A DNA stretch of 64,000 nt, taken from Phytophthora hibernalis. Taxonomy: Eukaryota; Oomycota; Peronosporomycetes; Peronosporales; Peronosporaceae. Shown here one piece after another: positions 10,899 through 20,734 of the stretch. Below the pieces are notes generated by a model that saw nothing but the letters and a program-made list of their open reading frames with translations, did no database searches and was not told where the DNA came from. Position 1 is the stretch's first letter; each line of letters begins with the position of its first letter. Location: the NCBI GenBank assembly GCA_012656075.1, contig JAAKBF010000149.1:518443-582442 (forward strand). The letters are read 5' to 3'. Both the position numbers and the translations under genes were made by a program.

Positions 10899-11294
10899 AT
10901 GGTGGAAATCTCGTTGGAGTGTGCGATTGTAGGCCAGGCAGGCACGTTAGACGTGACGATCGACGATGGCAAGAAGGTTTCTGTGTTGAAGAAGGCGATC
11001 AAAAAGGAGAAGCCTGACACGATCAAGGAGAAGCCGACAAGCTGCAGCTCTTCCTGGCGAAGAAGGCGGACGGCGCGTGGCTCGATGGGGCTGGCGCGGC
11101 AGCTGTGGCGCTCGATGAACGTGGACACCCGCAAGGCTGCGTGCAGATGGATCCCTTGCTGTGGCTCAAGAACGTCACGTACTTTGGAGATCATATTCAA
11201 CCGGGTGAGGGCCAAGTTCACGTTCTGGTGGTGGTTCCGGGTCATGTTCGCGTTGACATTGGTGGAACTGCTTCCAGAGCGCTGAAATATAAGC
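10899..11294 (+). pseudogene. Crinkler (CRN) effector header domain, copy A, fused to the Maverick end
   Basis: Starts MVEISLECAIVGQAG, a CRN-type ubiquitin-like start. After a frame change it shows LQLFLAKK (11,042-11,065), the translocation motif of CRNs. A DWL-type stretch follows (GAWLDGAGAAAVAL) and ends at HVLVVVP (11,219-11,239). CRN headers direct secretion and host-cell entry of effectors, and the C-terminal domain, which is usually fused right after HVLVVVP, acts in the host. Here no known CRN effector domain follows. The reading runs into ALKYK and then either a 56-nt intron-like segment (11,295-11,350: GTACGT, GCTAAT, TAG) or the start of the next reading frame. The first 50 residues differ from copies B and C, while the middle matches B. 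Broken by at least one frame shift. Confidence 0.7.
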
Positions 11295-11324
11295 GTACGT
11301 ATTCTCGCCCCTAATCGTTTGAAT

Positions 11325-11775
11325 ATGCTGTTGCTAATTTTCTTGTGTAGAGCAGGATACAGACGGTGGAACATCAACGCTCAATGCTTCGTACCTGTCA
11401 TATTGGCGGTCATTACAATCATGGTTTTGGCCTTCGGAGAGAATCCAACCGACGAAAAAGGATGTTTAACAGTTCGTGGCCGCTCGCTTATCGTGTGTCA
11501 GATGATTGGTGTTGACATTGCGATGGGGGATTCTGTCATATTCGCAACATTGGAAATCGAAGCTTGACAACATGGTCGAGGTAGCGAAGGACGAGACACC
11601 GTTACAAGCCCAGCGACAAGAAATGACCGACCTGACTTTTGCTGCTGGAGCGCAGCATCAAGAATTGACCGAGCACACTTCGCTGCTTCCTGCTACTGAA
11701 GCTCAGCGACAACCTCAACAACAACAACCCTCACAGAGCACAAAGAGAAACAGAGGAAGAGGAAAGAGGAAATGA
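11325..11775 (+). pseudogene. Maverick-end protein: membrane helix, Gln-rich linker, basic tail (copy A)
   Basis: From ATG 11,325 the frame reads MLLLIFLCRAGYRRW, followed by a clear membrane segment (CFVPVILAVITIMVLAFG). It continues through GRSLIVCQMIGVDIAMG, shifts frame at a G-run near 11,525, and goes on as SYSQHWKSKLDNM to a Gln-rich part (EAQRQPQQQQPSQSTK) and a basic end (KRNRGRGKRK). The same protein is present in copies B and C, and in copy B the frame is open across the G-run. I do not know this family. The membrane helix and basic tail could suit a virion or nuclear-membrane protein. Whether it is a separate gene or the C-terminal exon of the CRN header is undecided. Confidence 0.5.
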
Positions 11776-11860
11776 TTAATAATTTAATGGAAGCATTGTG
11801 TTTTCAACTTCTCAATTACCAAGTATTTGTTGATCGATCGTGATAAATATAAAGTTAGTA

Positions 11861-11870
11861 ATATAGTAAC
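11861..11870 (+). promoter_or_regulatory. ATATAG box directly before the small basic gene (copy A)
   Basis: ATATAGTAAC ends at the base before ATG 11,871. The same sequence precedes the copy in B (56,368-56,377, minus) and in C (62,336-62,345). It is one member of the box family seen before most genes of copy B. Confidence 0.5.
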
Positions 11871-12074
11871 ATGGCGTACTCTCCTGAGCAATACCAAGCT
11901 AGCAAGGAACGTATCAAAGCAGCACAGAAGCGCTACTACCAGCGCACACGCGACGCTCGCTTGTCGTATCAAAAGAGCTACGACGACAAGAATAGAAAGC
12001 AGATTCGAGCTCGCAAGCGTAAGCCCAGAACCGAACTTAACGAAACAGAAAGCGCTGAAACTGAACTTAATTAA
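11871..12074 (+). CDS. Small Lys/Arg-rich Maverick protein (copy A)
   Basis: A 67-residue protein starting MAYSPEQYQASKERIKAAQK, rich in Lys, Arg, Gln and Tyr, with a basic core (KNRKQIRARKRKPR) and an acidic end. It is intact here and in copy C (62,346-62,549), and it has small indels in copy B. The basic helix suggests nucleic-acid binding; that is inference only, and no family is recognised. It always lies between the membrane/basic-tail protein and polB, on the same strand. Confidence 0.65.
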   Translation: MAYSPEQYQASKERIKAAQKRYYQRTRDARLSYQKSYDDKNRKQIRARKRKPRTELNETESAETELN

Positions 12075-12294
12075 TTAATCAATTTTTTCTCAGATAAAAA
12101 ATCAAGAATATAGCCAATGACTGACGCCGACAACACGCTTCAAATAACTGGCTTAAAACCTCCACCAAGGCATACTCCAAATATCTGAATTAATTCATTT
12201 CAGATTTTTGTATATTAGTATGATATAAAGTCGATCCTGATACAAGATCCAAAAGATTATAAAGTCATATCTACGAAGAAAAATATACCCAACA

Positions 12295-12302
12295 ATATAT
12301 AG
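12295..12302 (+). promoter_or_regulatory. ATATATAG box before polB (copy A)
   Basis: ATATATAGGCAAC directly precedes ATG 12,308. Copies B and C keep the box, but their ATG is damaged by a small deletion. Confidence 0.5.
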
Positions 12303-12307
12303 GCAAC

Positions 12308-13227
12308 ATGTTTGCACACGAGCTCGAAGGATTAAAGAGATTAAATATCCAAGCTATCAAATGGGGTAGTAGCTACCGTGTTAAGGTGCGTGGTAGAACG
12401 GGTAAGATGGTTTATGTAAGCAACGTTTCGCGCCCAATCAACCTGAGATTGGTAGCTAAGCAGTACAATGTTTCGATTGAAACCCTTGAGAAACACTTGT
12501 CGCCTGACTACAAGGCTGATCCTAAGTACCGTTTTTACAATCGTAATCACATGGAATCACACCTATATGAGGGTGTTGAGCCTTCTGTTTTCTACGACAA
12601 GCTCGAGAATGTTCTTTCGACTCAGGCGAGTGCGTTTAAGGTAAATGTTGCTCTTGGGTAAGAACTTGTAAGCAAGACCGATCCTGATGATCTATCCAAA
12701 TCTCGCTAACACGTATGTGTTCAATAAGCCTGTCGCTATCAACAGCAAGGCTGATATTCGAAAGAAGGTGATTTCGGAAATCCGTTCTATGGAGTTGGGT
12801 GACAAACTGAACTACCCCAGCTCCGGGTATAAGCTCAAGGCGATCACTGCATTCAAGATATTCATCTACCATCGCGACTATGCTCTGGGGGACAGCGAAA
12901 CTGTCATCCCTCAGATTATTCGCGAAAACAAGCATGTAATCAACTTCCCTAAGACCAACAACAAGTTCGTCTTCCACTGCATCGCCTGGCATACATTCCA
13001 GAGCTCTAAGAAGGATCCTCGCAGAATTCAGGCTCAGGTGAAGGAGGCATTCAAGCGCTATTGCTCTTTCAAGGGGGTTAACGAAACGTTGAGCCTATTT
13101 CGAAGCTTCAAGCCCATTGACCTACTACAGCTCGATGAGGTTGAGGACTGCTTCCAACATGGTATTAACGTATATAATATGGATGTAGTTTCTGGAAATG
13201 TAAAATGCAGTCGTAGATCGGACAAAG
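12308..13227 (+). pseudogene. Maverick DNA polymerase B, N-terminal part (copy A, truncated)
   Basis: Starts MFAHELEGLKRLNIQAIKWG and runs through the N-terminal region shared with copies B and C (RGRTGKMVYVSN, ETLEKHLSPDYKADPKY, GINVYNMDVVSG). It stops abruptly at 13,227, where the Tc1/gypsy composite begins, so the exonuclease and polymerase domains are gone. A stop at 12,659 and a shift near 12,685 also break it. This copy keeps the ATG that copies B and C have lost. Confidence 0.8.
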
Positions 13228-14013
13228 CCACGTGCATTAGACCAATAGAAAGAGCTCCCCCAAACGAAGCGAATGCCACTCGTTTCATCTCACTCGGACA
13301 CTACCTGCCGGATCAAGAGCAATATAACGCCTCCTGCTGCCGCCGTGGGTGGCGGCTAGTATACTGCCGGTGCGTATTTTACAGCTAAGGAGGAGTTGCT
13401 TTCACGCGTTTATCCTACCAAGTGCTTAGTCGACTGATGACCACCTACTAACGTATTGGTTGCGTATGTTTGTAGCATGCCCAGGGGGACCGAAGAACAG
13501 TACCGGATCCAAGCCTTCCGCGAGGCAGGGCTGAGCGAACGAGCTATAGCTGCGCGTGTGTGTCGGTATAGACCCGTAGTGCACTCCATCCTGGCAGATC
13601 CAGACGGCTACATCAAGTCGAAACGGTCTGGAAGACCGAAAAAGCTGACCCGGACAGCACATCGCCGGCTGCTTCGTGAAGCCTCGAAAGGGCAGCTCAG
13701 CTATACTGAACTGAAAATGGCCCTGGAACTATCTGTAAGTGCACGGCGCATTCGTGAGCTCCTTCATGCTGACCTAACATGAACTACGAGAAGCGTAAAG
13801 GCTTACCAGTGCTGACTAAGAAACACAAGGAGGCCCGTCTCAAGTGGTCCCGAGCCAATGTGACCTGGGACGCAGACAAATGGGGAACTGTGTCTTTTCG
13901 GATGAAAAGAAATTTAATCTGGATGGACCCGATTGTATGCAGTACCATTGGCACGATTTGCGCCGCGAACCCGAAATCCATTCTACACGCCAAAGTGGCG
14001 GCGGAAGTGTCAT
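13228..14013 (+). mobile_element. Tc1/mariner element, copy 1, truncated at its 3' side by a gypsy LTR
   Basis: Transposase reading from 13,486: MPRGTEEQYRIQAFREAGLS is a paired-like helix-turn-helix with a second helix (SERAIAARV), then the GRPKK linker and a second DNA-binding helix region. After a frame change it gives VFSDEKKFNLDG, the first catalytic Asp region of Tc1/mariner. It ends at GGGSVIV, just where the LTR starts, so the second Asp and Asp/Glu are missing. The leader (13,228-13,485) is shared with copy 2 at 35,748. The same Tc1-LTR junction occurs in both copies, so the joint predates the duplication. Confidence 0.75.
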
Positions 14014-14160
14014 TGTAACGGGGTTACATGGAGGTTACGGTGTACCCACCTTCCTCTCCCTAAAGCAGTACTCTGTACTGGATAGTGATTAGATATCAGT
14101 AGATAGCTTCATAGCCACTGGTTGGATAGCTTAGCTTTACTATGCTATACTGTCTTTATG
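14014..14160 (+). repeat. Partial 5' LTR of the Ty3/gypsy element (copy 1)
   Basis: Begins TGTAACGGGGTTACATGGAG and matches the start of the complete 3' LTR at 43,810. The match ends near TATGCTA (about 14,150), after which gag-side sequence follows, so most of the LTR and the 5' leader are deleted. Confidence 0.7.
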
Positions 14161-17100
14161 GACGGTCTCCGAACTGACGTGGCCAGCACAGAAGTCTTCC
14201 GTGTTCGCCCTGACTCTTTCTAAGAGGCTGTGAACGTGGCGTTGAACGCTGAATTCAATTTAAAGTCGGTCCGCTTCGGATGGAGCGCACCATCTACGGT
14301 CCCGACGAATGGCCCCTAGCCGATGGATCTCAGCTATGCTGAAGATGAGGAGGCCGAACTCCTTGCTGCTGAACAGCGCATGGGCATCCGTAGATGCTTC
14401 ACATGTGGTGACACGCGACACCTACGGGCAGGGTGTCCGTTACGCAAGCAGCGTCAGGCTCCATCGAGCAGAAGCTCCGCTTCTAACCAGTCCTCTGGTT
14501 CGTCGCAGGAAACGGCAGCACCCAGTTGGCGCGGGGCGGTCTACTGGGGTAGAACTAAGTTCTGTTGAGCCTCTAAGAGAAGGAGGACGGCAGGGCTTAG
14601 CCCCGCAGAGAACCGTGCTCTTAAACACGGAACGTGAACGCAAGACAGGCTTGCTAGTCGTTCAAGCGACCATCAAGGGCTTTTCGAAGCCAAGGACGAT
14701 CTTGATCGACTCTGGGGCGTCGGGCAACTATGCTCGACGCTCCACGGTGGAAGGAAGTCAGGGTATGCTGAGGAGTTAGTGGCGCGTGTGAGTGGTACAA
14801 TTACCGTCCGTCTCGCGACTGGAACCTGTGTCACAGTACCCAAGGTCCCTGTGGACCTGGGTGTGAAGTTCCTTGACTTCGACAGCATCAAACGCTGTCT
14901 GGGGATTCGAGGTGTGATCTCATCCTTGGCATGGCCTGGCTAAAACGCCATGAGCCATGGATTGATTGGAGGTTGAGACCTTGGGCACAACCCGCTTTTC
15001 ACCTGGCGGAGCTTTGGCGAGTCATGAATCCACCTCTGCTAGGAAGCAAAAGCGCTATTTGACGCGAGCACTGGACCGAGTCGGTCAATGTACTAGATAT
15101 TGGAGTGTCGGAGTTAGTCGACACTGAGTCTGTCTTGGACAGCGATTCCGAGACGAGCTCGAGGACGGTTGGTGGAGCGGCACGTAATCCGCTGAGCGTC
15201 GTTCGTTGCGATAACGACGTCTCGTGGCATGCCACGGAGAGCATGGTCGGCAGTCTGCCGAGGCATCAAGAGTGTGATCTCACTGATGCACGTGGAACGG
15301 CACGTAATCCGTTGAACGGTGATCACCACTGCGGTGGGGCACTGTTGCATGCCAGTGAGGGCGTTGTCGGCCGCGAGCTGAGGCATCATGGAGGCGAGCC
15401 TCTTGATGCGTGTGGGGTGGCACATAGTCTACTGTGTGGGGCTGCGAGTCATGCAGTTCCTCACCGCATGTCGACTTCGACATAGAAGCTCCTACGGGGC
15501 AACACGAGGTGGCGACACCTGTCACTGTCAACGCCCTCATCTCTTCGAGGCGAACCCCGTCTGCGCGGAGAAGGCAGCGACGTCGATTGTCGACTGCGCG
15601 ACGCAAGGCGTCTTTCATGACATTAAATGTGACCAGGGGTAATAGCGAACAGCTATACACCCTCGTCAATGGTGTGACCGGTGATGCCGATGAGGACGTC
15701 AGCCTCGGGGCGTTGCCCGCTCTAGACGATCTGTTAGAGCTGGACGAGCTGTCGTTTACCGAGTTCGGAGACGCCTTGAAGGCCGGCGAGTTAGCCGAAG
15801 TGGTAGTTATACGGCCACATGAGGAATTGAATTCATCGTCGCTTCTGGATGAAGCTGTCCTTGAGGACACAAGAAAGCGCTCAATGCGCGTAGCGGATCG
15901 GCAATCCTGAAGAATCCATCGGATCCGTATTATGCCTTGGTAAAGAAATATCAAGACGTCGTCTCTAAGGACACACCCTCGGGTCTCCCTCCGGATCGAG
16001 GAGTATGTCGTGAGATTGATCAGGTTCCCGGAACCAAGTCTTGTGTGACGAGGCAGTGGCCGTTACCACGGGAGCAGTGTGACGTCATTGACGTGTTCTT
16101 CCGTGCGAAGCACGAGGCGGGTATGGTGTGCGAGAGTAAATCCCCACATTCCACACCGATGTTCTGTGTCAGAAAGCCGAATGGCAAGTGGCGCATTGTC
16201 CATGCTTTTAACAAGCTTAATGCTGCCACCATTCCGGTACAAACGCCGATCCCTCGAAAGGATGTTCTGCAGAACAACATGGTTGGATATATGATGTACA
16301 GTGCGCTCGACTTGGTCGATGGCTACTCATGCGGACGAGCGATGTCCCGCTGACGGCTGTCAGTACTCCGAGCGGTATGCTCTGGGAGTGGTTGGTAATG
16401 CCCCAAGGACTGTCGAACGCCCCGGCGACGTTCGATCGTCTTGTGACGCAGCTCTTCAGGCTACATGAGGCGTACGCACAAACGTACATTGATGACATCT
16501 TCATCTACAGCCGTGCGGAGCACGGAAAGTCGGACGTGGAAATCATATTGACCACCTTCAAGCAGTGCTCGAGTGCATGCACACTAATAAGTTGCACGCC
16601 AACGCAGACAAGTGCGTCTTTGGTGCGGAAGAGATTTCCTTCTTAGGGTGCTTCATCGGCAAGCGAGTCCTTCGTGCGGATCCCGCTATGGTCTAGGCTG
16701 ACCGGTTCGTAAGAACCAGAAGGACTTGCGAAATTGGTTGGGTCTCGCAAACTACTTGCCCAAGTACAGCGCAAACTACGCTGATATGGCTCGACCTTTG
16801 TCTAATCTCCTTAAGAAGGATGCGGAATGGTGCTGGGACACCGATCATCAAGAGGCCTTTTGAGGAAGTCAAGGAGGTCTCCTTCACGCACCTATCTTGG
16901 CGTTGCCAGACCCTGGTCAACCATTCAGTGTCGTCTGTGACGCGTCGGACTTTGCCATCGGCTGTGCACTGCTGCAGCCAGACGCCGAGGGCGAGACCGT
17001 GTGATCGCGTTTGAATCTCGCCAGCTCAAGGCTGCAGAGAAGCATTATCCAGTTCATGACAAGGAGCTACTTGCGATGAAGTACGCTCTTTTAAGTTCAG

Positions 17101-17275
17101 GGTTCACCAGCTCGGCTCCAAGCCGTTTGTGATCTTCACTGATCATGCGTCTTTGCGCACTGCGACCCAGTTGCCTCACCTCTCGCAGAGGATGGCCCGA
17201 TGGCTGTCCTTCTTTGCTGAATATACCTTCGAGGTAAGGTATAAGCCAGGAAAGCAGAACACTTTGGATGCTAGA
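14161..17275 (+). pseudogene. Ty3/gypsy gag-pol, copy 1 (gag end, protease, RT, RNase H), truncated
   Basis: In order: a CCHC zinc knuckle (CFTCGDTRHLRAGC, about 14,395); an aspartic protease site (ILIDSGASGNYARRS, about 14,700); LGMAW near 14,925; a long spacer; RT with HSTPMFCVRKPNGKWRIVHA (16,150 on), LSNAPATF and TYIDDIFIYSR (about 16,480); then RNase H with VHDKELLAMKYAL and IFTDHASLRT. It ends at 17,275 inside the RNase H/integrase linker, so integrase is absent. Many small indels break the frame. It is 90+ percent alike by eye to copy 2 at 36.7 kb. Confidence 0.85.
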
Positions 17276-17995
17276 ATAGTCTCCATAGACCGCCTTCTCG
17301 TTCTCATGCGCATCAACTATTCGTGCTATGTAGCCTGCGGCGTCAAATCCACTCCGCTTTGTGTGCAATCTCTCTCCTTAGCGTACACATTGCAGGCTGG
17401 CATCATCAACATTTACTTTGTGCAGACGAAAAAAGTTTATTATGCATTCTTTTGTGCCTCACTGCATAGCCATTCCTAGTATTCGCCTGGGCACTGATCG
17501 ATTCATCATGAATAGCTACTGCCGTCGTCACTTGGTGTATATAATGAGCTATTGCTTGAACTGGAAATGTGTTCGAAACAATTGCTGACATCAATATCTC
17601 CGTTGTTTACTTCATCTGGGTGTTGTTCGGAGGTTTCCCATTGTGCTTTCCCAGCACGAAAATCGGTGTCGGCTGGATTTCCATCATCCACACTATGTTG
17701 GTGCACATTAGAGTTGAGAATTATGCGTTTCACCGCGAGTGAGGTCAATAACGTCGTGTTTTCGATCTGAAGAAAGCGCCCTCGCCCTTCTACCACTCTC
17801 TGTTTGGACTTGTCGATCAGCTCGGGTGAGTGATGTGGCGGGCGTATAGTGCCCTCGTCCGCCTCCTGCAGGGGCCATTTTCATAGCAACCATGCCGGTC
17901 TGGTAGGACCTGCCACTCAGTAAACGGTTCTGTTGTCGCGTAGCCGAGGAATTTGAAACTCCGCTAAGGAAAACTTGCTTCGTCCCGAATGACAC
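17276..17995 (-). other. Unclassified stretch with two minus-strand open frames
   Basis: 17,276-17,505 shows nothing. From 17,995 to 17,506 two overlapping minus-strand frames are open, one with SSDRKHDVIDLTRGE and one with a Ser/Asp-rich end (SSSSNSSLYTPSDDGSSYS). They could be exons of the same strand's DUF6818-type gene at 18.2-18.9 kb, or unrelated. No domain is recognised. Confidence 0.3.
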
Positions 17996-18150
17996 GAAGC
18001 CATAGCTTCTAGATCTGGCTCACTCGGAACCGTAACTGATGGGACAGAACTTGCTCCGGATTGGGAACCTTATTAGTGCAGTGTAGCTTACTTATAAGCT
18101 GCCAGATCGCATGCAGCCATATGGATAAATGTGTTGATTTAGTTAATAAT

Positions 18151-18930
18151 CTATTGATCAACTTGTCGTTGCTTGGATGTAAAATTGGTGGGTCTTAGTG
18201 ACGAGATGCATTCTAGAAGCTCTCTATGCCTCCAATCTGCGTTGAACAAATCTTCAAATTTTTGCCTCTGCTTGGCAGCTTGAATGAACGGCTTTTGCTT
18301 GGCTTCTCCACGGATCTCTCCCTCGCGTCGCAAATCACGTTGTTGGAGCCACAAGCACACCTGCAATGCATCGCGGTGACAGAGATGATGTGGCTTTGAA
18401 CTTATCGAACCGTTGTCGTCAATTTCAAGAATCGGTGAGCAGGCGTTTGAACTTGCAGCAGTACAGTCAGCAGCTACTCTACACTCGCACGACGCTGACA
18501 AAGTGGCTGGGAGATTGGCTTGGTTCGAATCATATTCCAACATCGAAGAACGGAGTTGATGCCTTGTTAAGTGTGACGATGAGCTTGATTCCTGTCCAAG
18601 TTCTTCCGATTGAAGCCGCAGTACATTCATCTGCCTCGCCGCTATCTTCTGTGCGCGAACAGCAATTTTTCGGCGAAGCTCAAGCGCAGATTTTGCACCC
18701 GCGCTTGGCATTTCATCCTTTCCCTTCTGCGCCGACGAATACAACGCTGTAAACTTGCGATTTAGGCTTGTGGCATCGCGCTCAAGCTAATCGTCATCAT
18801 CAGATTGATTGTAGATCTTAGCGACCGTGTTCCAGTGTGCCTGCCGAAGTGGCAATGTTACGGCAACAGCATCAAGCAACCTCTCACGCTCGACATCGCT
18901 GTAGTTTCGTGTTCCTCTTGGTTTAGTCAT
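18151..18930 (-). pseudogene. DUF6818-type (Myb/SANT-like) DNA-binding protein with one in-frame stop
   Basis: ATG at 18,930 starts MTKPRGTRNYSDVERERLLD. The block continues with a Trp-containing helix (RQAHWNTVAKIYN) and ERDATSLNRKFTALY. This is the layout of the DUF6818 family, abundant in oomycetes and often transposon-linked. A single TAG at 18,787-18,789 interrupts the domain. The rest stays open to 18,151 (a Lys/Arg-rich helix, a Ser-rich linker and a long basic coiled tail such as AAKQRQKFEDLFNADWRHRE). Apart from that stop the frame is continuous for 260 codons, so an assembly error or a recent mutation is possible. Confidence 0.6.
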
Positions 18931-19087
18931 CTAGTCAAATACGTTGGTTAATCCGTGGTGGCATGAGAAATACCGTGAGTGTTCAGCAAGCGGACCTTTG
19001 CTTTACCTGGTAGTTCGGGGAAAAAGCATATTCAATATGTACTGGCTCGAACTCAAATGATGACCAAATGAAAACGATGAGCAGTCG

Positions 19088-19111
19088 ATAAACCGCAGAA
19101 GTGCGGTTTAT
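19088..19111. other. Perfect 10-bp hairpin upstream of the DUF6818-type gene
   Basis: ATAAACCGCA and TGCGGTTTAT form a perfect stem around a GAAG loop. It lies about 160 bp upstream of the start at 18,930 and about 70 bp downstream of the stop at 19,180, so it could be a regulatory or mobile-element remnant. Role unknown. Confidence 0.35.
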
Positions 19112-19179
19112 ATGCTACAAAACCAGCCGAAGTGTTGTACGTGAACAGCCGGATGACAGGTCTACGGTCCGTATCGTTC

Positions 19180-19880
19180 TCAGTTCAAATCGCGAAGCTT
19201 GAGTGTCATTTGGCAGCGATCCTCGTGGAACAATTTCAGGCCCGTATAGCTGTCGATGTCGACAATGTGTCCAGGGCGAGGTAAGTCATCTGAGTTCGCT
19301 TCGATACCCCAAATGGTTGCTGTTAGCAGCTCAAAATCGACTGCATCCTGATTGCTTTCGTACGAGTCACGGAATAGCTATCCAAAGCACAGTGATTAGC
19401 TCAGTGCAGACCTAAACTTGCATTGATCTCAACGTACCACTAACAAATCTTCCATCGGTTCCGGAGAATGTGCATCGACCAGGTGTAGTCTCACAAGATG
19501 AAATTGCATGTAGGTGTGTCCAGACACCCACAGCAACTTCATCCGAAGCGTTAATCGCTCTGCAGGACCGCTGCCAGTTTGTAGTGCTCCCTTCAGATCT
19601 ACATGCAACAAGCGGTAATTTTCGATTAGTATCACAACGAGTGCTGAATAGTCTACACTTTTAACGCACCTTCTACACGTGAAACACGTCTAGCGGCGAC
19701 CCCTTCGACAGCCAAACGTGCACGCAAGCGCTCGTATGGTGTTTGCTCACGCAGTTCGGCTCTGGTTTCCGACATACTGCTTGTGCTGATGGCAGCAACC
19801 TTCGTGATGTTACTCGGTTTAGCTTTTACTCCTCGACCGGAACTGCTAGCCGCCGAATTTGATGATGACTTATTTACCAT
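19180..19880 (-). CDS. Intact three-exon gene of unknown function (189 residues, possible OB-fold)
   Basis: Exon 1 is 19,880-19,670, exon 2 is 19,598-19,438 and exon 3 is 19,377-19,180. The introns (71 and 60 nt) have GTGCGT and GTACGT donors, TAG acceptors and, in the second, a CTAAT branch-like site. Joined, the exons stay in frame for 570 nt and end at TGA. The start is Ser-rich (MVNKSSSNSAASSSGRGVK) and is followed by a helical part (TPYERLRARLAVEGVAARRV). The second half alternates hydrophobic strands (TLRMKLLWVSGHTYMQFHLV, FELLTATIWGIEA) and a 'PRPGHIVDID' turn that resembles OB-fold proteins. No family is assigned. It is one of the few unbroken genes here. Confidence 0.55.
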
Positions 19881-20003
19881 GGAGAAAATTGGATTGTGAG
19901 TTCATCTATGCAGCACTACACAACCATCTCTAAGCGTACACAACCAAACTGTGTGACGATCAACCATGTTGCATTAACCACAAAAACTTCCATGCTGTAC
20001 TAC

Positions 20004-20400
20004 AACTCATCCTCATTAGTATCTTGCTACAATGGCAAAATAGTTGCCGGCTGCCTATGATTGTAGCATGTGAAAGATCCACCAACTAAACTATGGAATG
20101 ATTGGTCTGGCATCATGATTCAGGTGCGCCTTTTCGACAAAAGCTACAATGGCGTACCAAAACGTATCTTCAACGGTATTTTTGCTACTTATTACAAAAA
20201 GTTACCGGCGGTCTATGATTGTAGCATGTAAAGGGTCAACAGACTATGGCTGGTATTGTAGCCGGCATCATGACTCAGGAGCACGGAGCACCTCTTGCTT
20301 TGGCAGCAAAAGACTACTAAACTCATCCCCAACAGCATCCTTTGCAATCAATGACAAATAGTTGCCGGCGGTCTACGTGTTTAGCTGTAGCGTGTGATTA
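20004..20400. repeat. Degenerate tandem repeat, period about 160 bp
   Basis: The block TAGTTGCCGGCTGCCTATGA is followed by TTGTAGCATGTGAAAG (near 20,041). It recurs near 20,202 as GTTACCGGCGGTCTATGATT with GTAGCATGTAAAGG, and near 20,358 as AGTTGCCGGCGGTCTACG with GTAGCGTGTGATT. That gives about two and a half units. Parts of the unit contain ATCATGA(C/T)TCAGG. Likely a minisatellite within the upstream region of the gene at 19,880. Confidence 0.6.
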
Positions 20401-20734
20401 TTACCGAACTTTTTCGAGTCCCACTTAACCGACATGCGCTTTCTCAAGACGGCTGGAGGTGCACCAGATCATATAACACGTCGCGAGTTCTCACCAGTGC
20501 GTCCTGTTAAACTCTGTCTGGACGTGAGCTCAGTGCCAGGACTGCTGCTATTAGGGATTTGTATGGGTTGGTCGTCGGAAGCAACTTCTTCGCGCCCAAA
20601 CAACATTCGAGGTTGTTCGGTGTTATTTGACCATTGAACGATTGGCACGGTTCCAAAAACTTGACTAACAATTTTCACAAAAATGCCGAAAAATATTTTT
20701 GTTGTGACCGTGGTGAATTGTAAAGTGAAATCAT

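Noticed and set aside
15280..15954. 224-codon minus-strand frame (also 37,906-38,583)
   Set aside because: It is antisense to the open spacer of gypsy pol and shared only because the element is shared. No constraint is evident.
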